Shown piece after piece: positions 1-5,103 of a DNA stretch of 5,103 bases (position 1 is the first letter of the stretch; every line of letters begins with the position of its first letter). The translations under genes were made by a program, and so were the position numbers. The notes beneath the pieces are model-generated. The model was not told the DNA's origin and did not search any database. It worked only from the letters and a program-made list of their open reading frames with translations. The stretch comes from Paraprevotella sp. (GTDB lineage: Bacteria; Bacteroidota; Bacteroidia; Bacteroidales; Bacteroidaceae), in assembly GCA_017630975.1 (NCBI GenBank), contig JAGBUF010000311.1, positions 1-5,103 on the forward strand. The letters run 5' to 3'.

Positions 1-1986
1 GGACTGAATACCACCGCTTCTGTCGACTTGAAGGGAACGGGTAGTTTTCAGCACGGTTCTTTCATCACACTGACTGAAACGGAGTACAAGATGCTGGAGA
101 TGTGGGATCAATTGAAGAATTATCTGCCTGGTTGTTATGACAAATTGGAGAATGGCTATGATTATTATGAGCGACCCATACAACAAGCAGAAACAGCATT
201 AGCATTGACCAATGTAGATGAATTGGCAGTAGAATTGACCAAAGCATACGAAGCCTTGCTAAAAGCAGATGAGAGATTCTATGAACAAATCATGAGTGAA
301 GCAACATTTAAAAAGCCCACAGACGTTACATACTTTACTATTAATAATTCCAACTTTTCAGAAGGAAGTGTAGGATGGGAAGGAACAGCTTTCACTGCTG
401 CCAATGGAAATATTGCCGAGCAATGGAACAAGACCTTTGATAATTACCAAATATTGAAAGGAATGCCTGCCGGTTTATACATATTATCTTGCCAAGGATT
501 TTATAGATACGGAGGTAAAGATGATGCTGTCAGCGCTCACAAAAACGGAACAGAAAGGATGTTAACTGAACTCTATATGAATACAGCCACAACACCTTTT
601 ATGTGTATTTATGACGAAAGTGGTTATTCGTATGAAGGCTCATATTCCTACCCCGATAATGTGACCAAAGCAAACGACGCTTTTAACAATAAAGGATACT
701 ACACAAACAATCTTGTAAAATTCAACCTCACAGAAGCCGGATATTTGAGAATCGGTATAAGAAAGACTGAAGCACACAACAATGACTGGGCTATATTTGA
801 TAACTTCAGATTGCTGTATTGCGGACCGGTAGAGTCTGAAATAAACATTCACGACGCATCAGAGGAGAATCCGATTGATATGAGTGATCTTATTATGAAT
901 AATAGTTTTGAGTGGGGTGATTATACCGGTTGGAAACTGTCAGCCAAATCCTCTGATACAGGCGTTAAACCCAATTCCAATGTCTCATATAGCACCAATG
1001 GCATTGATGGCGACTATTTGTTTTATACTTTCTGGAAAGGTGTACCCATCATTCAAACAGTAACCGATTTACCTAACGGCAAATACCAATTAAAGGTCCT
1101 GGTAGCATCCGGAGACGACGGAGGTGATGATGGACAAGTATACGTCACAGCGAACGACCAAAGGAAATTGGTAGTACGTCCGGCAGGAACAAAAACTACA
1201 TTTGAAGATGTTACGTTGGATTTCACTGTAACGGATGGTACAGCTACATTTGGTGTAAGAGGAGGAAATGTAGATGGTAGTTATCGCGAGGACGGATATT
1301 TCTGGTACAAAGCCGACAACTTCCGCTTGTACTTCTTAGGTAATGAGCTGACACTGGATGAGAAGTATTCTGAATTAAACCTTATTGAGGATTTCTATAC
1401 GAAAGTCACTATCCAGCGAACTATTAAAGCAGATACATGGTCTACATTTGTCGTCCCATTTGACATGGAGATTCCTGACGGATGGGAGGTTAAAGGCCTC
1501 ACCGATGCTAAAATAAACAATGACATCGTCTCTATGGTATTCAGTTCAGCTCCAAGCATCAGTAGCGGTGTACCTTATATGATACGGACGAAAAGCAGTC
1601 TTTCCGAAATTGTCGCTAACAATGTTGATGTAACGAATACGATGAACGACACCCAAATGAATATGGTAACTTTCAAGGGTACATACACATCCGGCTACGT
1701 TCCGCAAAATGCGTATTTCATGAGCGGTAACAAGTTTTATAAAGCAGGTGATGAATCCAATACAATTAAAGGCTATCGTGCTTATTTTGAGGTGAATGAT
1801 GAAAACAAAGTTAATGAATTGAAATTCAGTCTTTACGAAGAAGAAACAAGTTTCATACAAATCAAAGAAAACCTACAAGATGAAGTGATTTATAACACCA
1901 ATGGTGTCAGATTAAAAGGGTTACAAAAAGGTGTCAATATCATCAAAAGACCTGATGGAACGACCATTAAATTAGTGATAAAATAA
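1..1986 (+). CDS. Probable surface/secreted multidomain protein with tandem jelly-roll-like modules (5'-partial)
   Basis: The frame is open from base 1 with no stop, so this is the C-terminal 661 residues of a longer protein. The TTG at base 28 is just an internal Leu codon. In order, by window residue number, I see: a helical FIVAR-like segment (about 30-105); a beta-sandwich-like module (about 111-276); a related second module (about 296-449); a beta-rich domain containing WSTFVVPFDMEIPDGW (about 469-615); and a C-terminal tail with IYNTNGVRL and KGVNIIKRPDG (628-661). Aromatic, Gly, Asn and Asp residues are abundant, as in Bacteroidetes exported glycan-binding or glycan-degrading proteins. 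No catalytic motif is visible and any signal peptide lies off the window. Ligand or glycan binding at the cell surface is inferred from architecture only. The missing N-terminal part could carry an enzyme domain. The gene ends at TAA and converges on cysS. Confidence 0.75.
   Translation, partial: GLNTTASVDLKGTGSFQHGSFITLTETEYKMLEMWDQLKNYLPGCYDKLENGYDYYERPIQQAETALALTNVDELAVELTKAYEALLKADERFYEQIMSEATFKKPTDVTYFTINNSNFSEGSVGWEGTAFTAANGNIAEQWNKTFDNYQILKGMPAGLYILSCQGFYRYGGKDDAVSAHKNGTERMLTELYMNTATTPFMCIYDESGYSYEGSYSYPDNVTKANDAFNNKGYYTNNLVKFNLTEAGYLRIGIRKTEAHNNDWAIFDNFRLLYCGPVESEINIHDASEENPIDMSDLIMNNSFEWGDYTGWKLSAKSSDTGVKPNSNVSYSTNGIDGDYLFYTFWKGVPIIQTVTDLPNGKYQLKVLVASGDDGGDDGQVYVTANDQRKLVVRPAGTKTTFEDVTLDFTVTDGTATFGVRGGNVDGSYREDGYFWYKADNFRLYFLGNELTLDEKYSELNLIEDFYTKVTIQRTIKADTWSTFVVPFDMEIPDGWEVKGLTDAKINNDIVSMVFSSAPSISSGVPYMIRTKSSLSEIVANNVDVTNTMNDTQMNMVTFKGTYTSGYVPQNAYFMSGNKFYKAGDESNTIKGYRAYFEVNDENKVNELKFSLYEEETSFIQIKENLQDEVIYNTNGVRLKGLQKGVNIIKRPDGTTIKLVIK
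79..315 (+). other. Helical FIVAR-like segment of the surface protein
   Basis: Window residues about 27-105 are predominantly helix-forming. They include the heptad-like stretch NVDELAVELTKAYEALLKAD, which resembles the second helix and repeat signature of FIVAR (found in various architectures) domains. These are small three-helix spacer modules in bacterial surface proteins and large glycoside hydrolases. Here it sits just before the first beta module, as expected for a stalk or linker. The assignment is by eye and only moderately secure. Confidence 0.45.
331..828 (+). other. Beta-sandwich (CBM-like) module 1 of the surface protein
   Basis: This module of about 166 residues starts at INNSNFSEGSVGWEG and ends at AIFDNFRLLYCGP. 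That layout is typical of jelly-roll carbohydrate-binding-like folds: an opening N-x-F...GW strand, a central PAGLYILSCQGFYR strand, and a closing DNFRL strand. A loop rich in Gly and Asp (YGGKDD) follows the central strand. It shares spaced landmarks with the next module, so the two are probably homologous. The ligand is unknown, and low primary-sequence identity prevents assignment to a numbered CBM family. Confidence 0.5.
886..1347 (+). other. Beta-sandwich (CBM-like) module 2 of the surface protein
   Basis: This module of about 154 residues opens with IMNNSFEWGDYTGWKLSA, has a central LPNGKYQLKVLVAS strand, and closes with KADNFRLYFLG. These landmarks occur in the same order as in module 1 (NNSxF, GW, P-x-G-x-Y-x-L, DNFRL). 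The loop after the central strand is unusually acidic, GDDGGDDG at bases 1111-1134, and could bind Ca2+, but that is inference. Glycan binding is the usual role of such modules in Bacteroidetes, though no specific ligand can be named. Confidence 0.5.
1882..1983 (+). other. C-terminal tail resembling Bacteroidetes sorting-type (Por/T9SS-like) domain
   Basis: The last 34 residues contain IYNTNGVRL, then KGVNIIKRPDG, and end in IKLVIK. The pattern of a Y-N-x-x-G-x-R turn, a K-G-V/I-hydrophobic strand and a terminal strand ending in Lys is the one seen at the C-termini of many exported Bacteroidetes proteins, including type A T9SS cargo. Gut Bacteroides generally lack a complete T9SS as far as I know, so the tail may be only a structural beta domain there. 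It supports extracytoplasmic location and shows that the protein's natural C-terminus is present. Confidence 0.5.
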
Positions 1987-1987
1987 T

Positions 1988-2028
1988 ATAAGATAAAAGC
2001 CGAGACCAAACCTCGGCTTTTATCTTAT
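1988..2028. terminator. Bidirectional rho-independent terminator between convergent genes
   Basis: A perfect 17-bp inverted repeat (ATAAGATAAAAGCCGAG at 1988-2004, its exact reverse complement at 2012-2028) flanks the 7-nt loop ACCAAAC. The loop-proximal part is GC-rich (GCCGAG/CTCGGC). On both strands it is followed by TTTTATCTTAT, so either transcript would end in a U-rich run. It starts one base after the TAA of the surface-protein gene and lies 12 bases from the cysS stop codon, so it can terminate both convergent transcripts. Confidence 0.92.
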
Positions 2029-2040
2029 GGTAATGTTACC

Positions 2041-3525
2041 TTATTTATTCAATTTCCAAGTAAAACCATCCTTAGTGTCTTTCACTTCAAAACCAAGAGC
2101 TGCAAGATGGTCACGAATTTTATCACTGGTTGCCCAATCTTTATTTGCTTTAGCAATCATACGTTGTTCAAGAAGCATGTCTACCACTTTACCAAAGGCC
2201 TCCTCACGTCCGCTTCCTCCACCGGTTTCTTCTTTCAAACCCAAAATGTCAAATGCAAATAAATGGAATACCTCCGTCAATGCAGAAAGTGTATCAATAC
2301 TGATACTAGCCTTCTTATCTACAATCGTATTGATGACACGACAAGCGTCAAACAAATGACTGATGACAATGGGCGAATTCATATCATCATTCATCGCTTC
2401 ATAGCATTTCGCGCGGAGTTCATTCACATAATCCATTCCTACTGTACCATTCACTTCCGGGGTAATACGCTTCAGATTCGCCACACCTTCCATCAAACGT
2501 GACAGTCCTTTTTCGCTCGCCTGCAATGCCTCGTTACTGAAGTCCACTGTACTACGATAATGAGCCTGAAGGATAAAGAAACGAATGGTCATCGGACTAT
2601 ATGCCTGAGTCAATGCTACATGCTCACCATTAAAGAACTGAGCCAACGTGATGAAGTTGTTCAAACTCTTTCCCATCTTCTGACCATTGATTGTAATCAT
2701 ATTGTTATGCATCCAATAATTCACCATATCACTGCCCTGACTGGCTACTGCTTGCGCAATCTCACACTCGTGGTGAGGAAATACCAAATCCATACCACCG
2801 CCATGAATATCAAAATGTGCACCTAAATACTTGCGCCCCATCGCTGTACATTCACAATGCCAACCGGGAAAACCATTGCTCCACGGACTAGGCCAACGCA
2901 TGATATGCTGAGGTTGCGCACACTTCCACAAAGCAAAATCCACTTGATTACGCTTTTCACCTACGCCATCCAATGCACGTGAATTATTGATGACATCCTC
3001 CAAGTTACGACCGGAAAGTTTTCCATAATGATGTACCTTATTGTATTTCTCCACATCAAAATAAACACTTCCCTCGCTCTCATAAGCAAAACCATTGTTC
3101 ATGATTTCTTTTACCAATTCTATCTGCTCTATGATGTGCCCCGTGGCATGAGGTTCAATGCTGGGTGGCAACACATTCAAAGCCTCCATGGCAGAATGAA
3201 AACGATTCGTAAAGTATTGGGCGACCTCCATCGGCTCCAACTCTTCCAACCGTGCTTTCTTAGCAATCTTGTCCTCACCTTCGTCTGCATCGTGCTCTAA
3301 ATGACCTACGTCTGTGATGTTTCGCACATATCGCACCTTATAACCTATGTGTTGCAGATAGCGAAACAAAAGGTCAAACGTAATTGCCGGACGTGCATGA
3401 CCAAGATGCGCATCGCCATACACCGTAGGACCGCAGACATACATACCTACACGTCCCGGCGTGATAGACTTGAATACTTCCTTTCTACGCGTAAGCGTAT
3501 TATAAATAAACAAATTCTGTTCCAT
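2041..3525 (-). CDS. cysS: Cysteinyl-tRNA synthetase (CysRS)
   Basis: This cytoplasmic class I aminoacyl-tRNA synthetase (EC 6.1.1.16) charges tRNA-Cys with cysteine using ATP. The 494-residue product is complete and of normal length. The N-terminal Rossmann domain carries [19 protein letters not shown], with the HIGH-type motif HLGH at 40-43. The zinc ligands that select cysteine are C31, C224 (in PGWHCEC), H251 and E255 (in FPHHECE), matched to the E. coli C28/C209/H234/E238 set. The KMSKS loop is KMGKS at 283-287. Residues about 320-430 form the helical anticodon-binding region, and the C-terminus has the family's [16 protein letters not shown] and DTKDGFTW segments. The ATG start gives the usual [16 protein letters not shown] opening. 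It lies 12 nt downstream of the ispG stop, and that spacer (AATATATAGAAT in sense) has no Shine-Dalgarno match, as is common in Bacteroidetes. Its transcript probably comes from a promoter upstream of ispG. Confidence 0.98.
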   Translation of the reverse strand: MEQNLFIYNTLTRRKEVFKSITPGRVGMYVCGPTVYGDAHLGHARPAITFDLLFRYLQHIGYKVRYVRNITDVGHLEHDADEGEDKIAKKARLEELEPMEVAQYFTNRFHSAMEALNVLPPSIEPHATGHIIEQIELVKEIMNNGFAYESEGSVYFDVEKYNKVHHYGKLSGRNLEDVINNSRALDGVGEKRNQVDFALWKCAQPQHIMRWPSPWSNGFPGWHCECTAMGRKYLGAHFDIHGGGMDLVFPHHECEIAQAVASQGSDMVNYWMHNNMITINGQKMGKSLNNFITLAQFFNGEHVALTQAYSPMTIRFFILQAHYRSTVDFSNEALQASEKGLSRLMEGVANLKRITPEVNGTVGMDYVNELRAKCYEAMNDDMNSPIVISHLFDACRVINTIVDKKASISIDTLSALTEVFHLFAFDILGLKEETGGGSGREEAFGKVVDMLLEQRMIAKANKDWATSDKIRDHLAALGFEVKDTKDGFTWKLNK

Positions 3526-3537
3526 ATTCTATATATT

Positions 3538-5103
3538 CTAACTTTTTACTGTTGGATCATCCCCGTATTTACGAATCAACTCCAAGAGTCGTTCCACCGC
3601 TTCTTCAGCCGGAATATTCTTTTCAATACACTCTTTCTTTTTATATAAACTGACTTTCCCACGAGCAGCACCTACATATCCGTAATCTGCATCAGCCATT
3701 TCACCGGGTCCATTGACAATACACCCCATGATCGCTATCTTCAATCCTTTCAAATGTGCTGTAGCTTGTTTTACCCTTGCGATAGTCGTTTGCAAATCAT
3801 ACAAAGTACGACCACATCCGGGGCAGGAAATATATTCTGTTTTGGTAGTACGCAGACGAGCGGCCTGTAAAATACCGAATGCTGTTGCATCCATATCATG
3901 ATGATGCAACGAACCATTGTTGTACAAATAAATACCATCACATAGTCCATCAAATAGTAATGCTCCCATATCAGCAGCACTCTCTATTTGGAAATCTTCT
4001 TTCTCCTCTTGCGAATGAGCATATTGCTGAAAAACGACAACCGGATTTTGTAATCCCTCACGCATCAGTTCATGAATCAGGGCACGATGTTCTCCCAAAC
4101 GATTTTGATGCGCACTTTGCGAAATGACGACCACTTCGGGATGAAATTTCAAACAAGCAAGTACCTCATCAGTCAATGCGGCATAAGTCAAGAATAAAAA
4201 TTTCAAATCCGAACGGCATTGTCCCATCAAAGGAAGCATATCTGCCGGAAAAGCAGGGAAGGTATTCTCTTCACCATTCCATTCACTGACATCCACGATA
4301 TAAGCAGTCTCTTCGCGCTGTTCCAATGCCGGAAGTGATTTCCCACAATAGATATAATCCGGACAAAAATCCGGATGACTATTAAACGAATCTAATTGAC
4401 CGGAAGTGGATAGATCCATACGGTCTGCTATCACTACCGGTTGCTGATCACCACCAATATTGCGTACCGCAATCGTTTTTCTTCTGACTGGACGGACATA
4501 ATCAAAACCATCAGCTACAGCTGCCGGTATCATCATAGCACCTTCACGGTTACTGATATAATCTACCAATTTTCTTGCTACGGGAATTTCTGCTTCAGGA
4601 GCCTCACTCAGCGATACCCTAATTGTGTCTCCCAAACCATCCGATAATAATGCCCCTATACCTACTGCGCTTTTGATTCTGCCATCTTCACCGTCACCAG
4701 CCTCAGTCACCCCTAAATGCAAAGGAAAATCCATACCCTCCTTCTCCATTTCAGCAACCAAAAGACGCACACTACGAACCATCACTACCGTATTGCTTGC
4801 CTTGATAGAAATGACCACATCATTGAAGTTCTCGCGCACACAAATCCGAAGAAACTCCATGCAACTCTCCACTATTCCTTCCGGAGTATCACCATAACGA
4901 CTCATTATCCGGTCGCTCAACGAGCCATGATTCACACCAATCCTGATGGCTGTATGATGTTCTTTACAAATGTTCAGGAACGGAACAAAACGCTCTTCTA
5001 TCTTTTTCAATTCAGCAGCATACTCCTCGTCTGTATACTCTATGAATTTGAAAGTTCGGGCAGAGTCCACATAATTGCCAGGATTGATACGTACTTTCTC
5101 CAC
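3538..5103 (-). CDS. ispG: IspG, 4-hydroxy-3-methylbut-2-en-1-yl diphosphate synthase, three-domain form (5'-partial)
   Basis: IspG (GcpE) catalyses the penultimate MEP-pathway step, reductive conversion of the cyclic diphosphate MEcPP to HMBPP, in the cytoplasm with a [4Fe-4S] cluster. The visible 521 residues run to a TAG stop. The frame is open at the right edge, where GTG is an internal Val codon of the conserved VEKVRINPGNYVD segment. I estimate that about 100 N-terminal residues are missing. Domain A (TIM barrel, visible residues 1 to about 200) has GVNHGS (56-61), GVTEAG (131-136) and GLGDTIRVSLS (156-166). An insertion of about 200 residues, domain A*, follows. The C-terminal domain B has the cluster ligands C427 and C430 in SCPGCGRT, C461 in GCIVNGPGE, and the conserved E468. 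The fragment alone exceeds the roughly 370 residues of E. coli-type IspG, which identifies the large form found in Bacteroidetes, Chlamydia and plants. It probably forms an operon with cysS. Confidence 0.97.
   Translation of the reverse strand: MEKVRINPGNYVDSARTFKFIEYTDEEYAAELKKIEERFVPFLNICKEHHTAIRIGVNHGSLSDRIMSRYGDTPEGIVESCMEFLRICVRENFNDVVISIKASNTVVMVRSVRLLVAEMEKEGMDFPLHLGVTEAGDGEDGRIKSAVGIGALLSDGLGDTIRVSLSEAPEAEIPVARKLVDYISNREGAMMIPAAVADGFDYVRPVRRKTIAVRNIGGDQQPVVIADRMDLSTSGQLDSFNSHPDFCPDYIYCGKSLPALEQREETAYIVDVSEWNGEENTFPAFPADMLPLMGQCRSDLKFLFLTYAALTDEVLACLKFHPEVVVISQSAHQNRLGEHRALIHELMREGLQNPVVVFQQYAHSQEEKEDFQIESAADMGALLFDGLCDGIYLYNNGSLHHHDMDATAFGILQAARLRTTKTEYISCPGCGRTLYDLQTTIARVKQATAHLKGLKIAIMGCIVNGPGEMADADYGYVGAARGKVSLYKKKECIEKNIPAEEAVERLLELIRKYGDDPTVKS
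3869..4500 (-). other. IspG insertion domain A* (degenerate TIM-barrel copy)
   Basis: Visible residues about 202-412 interrupt the point at which E. coli-type IspG runs directly from the end of the TIM barrel (GDTLRVSL, then a helix like FDILKSLRIR) into the Fe-S domain. Here GLGDTIRVSLSEAPEAEI is followed by the insertion. The insertion itself ends in a second version, GALLFDGLCDGIYLY, before the helix GILQAARLR and the CPGC motif. The A* domain is known in large IspGs as a catalytically inactive TIM-barrel-like domain with a structural role. Boundaries are approximate. Confidence 0.75.

Noticed and set aside
28..30. TTG at base 28 as the start of the surface-protein gene
   Set aside because: The frame is open upstream to base 1 and encodes plausible protein (GLNTTASVD). 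There is no signal peptide after the TTG and no start context, so the gene begins off the window.
1546..1860. 104-codon minus-strand ORF inside the surface-protein gene
   Set aside because: It lies entirely within a well-supported coding frame on the other strand, has no recognisable domain and no translation signal. It is a shadow of the real gene.
2029..2040. Small palindrome GGTAATGTTACC between the terminator and the cysS stop
   Set aside because: The arms are only five bases with a two-base centre, too tight for an RNA hairpin loop. The position, between a terminator and a stop codon, makes an operator unlikely. Probably chance.
2027..2359. 110-codon plus-strand ORF antisense to the cysS 3' end
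   Set aside because: It starts inside the terminator stem and is antisense to the conserved CysRS C-terminal region. There is no independent coding evidence.
3301..3648. 115-codon plus-strand ORF spanning the cysS-ispG junction
   Set aside because: It is antisense to two clearly conserved genes, and its low-complexity translation matches no family I recognise.
5101..5103. GTG at the right edge as the start of ispG
   Set aside because: The codon falls inside the conserved VEKVRINPGN segment of IspG, which in full-length proteins is preceded by about 100 residues of the TIM barrel, including part of the substrate site.

Overview
The window looks like chromosomal DNA of a gut Bacteroidales bacterium, most likely Bacteroides or a close relative. 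Four things suggest this: the large three-domain form of IspG, a CysRS whose sequence closely resembles my memory of Bacteroides CysS (including KMGKS in place of KMSKS), a secreted-type protein with tandem jelly-roll-like modules and a Bacteroidetes-style C-terminal tail, and an AT-rich translation start with no clear Shine-Dalgarno sequence. This assignment rests on reading the sequence; no database was searched.

Bases 1-1986 (+) hold the 3' part of a long ORF already open at base 1. It encodes a helical FIVAR-like segment, two related beta-sandwich modules, a further beta-rich domain and a short C-terminal tail. It is probably an exported or cell-surface protein that binds glycan or another ligand, but its exact function is not known. 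Bases 1987-2040 are a short convergent intergenic gap filled by a perfect 17-bp inverted repeat with a 7-nt loop, a bidirectional intrinsic terminator.

Bases 2041-3525 (-) encode a complete cysteinyl-tRNA synthetase (cysS). Bases 3538-5103 (-) encode most of IspG (GcpE), the [4Fe-4S] enzyme of the MEP isoprenoid pathway, with its N-terminus beyond the right edge. ispG lies 12 nt upstream of cysS on the same strand, so the two are probably co-transcribed and end at the shared terminator. Both are core housekeeping genes. The surface-protein gene converges on them and appears functionally unrelated.

I saw no tRNA, rRNA, CRISPR array, insertion sequence, riboswitch or attachment site. No gene-free stretch exceeds 54 bases. 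Nothing here looks like a new multi-gene system. The most distinctive items are the modular surface protein, the visible internal duplication in IspG and the perfect bidirectional terminator.
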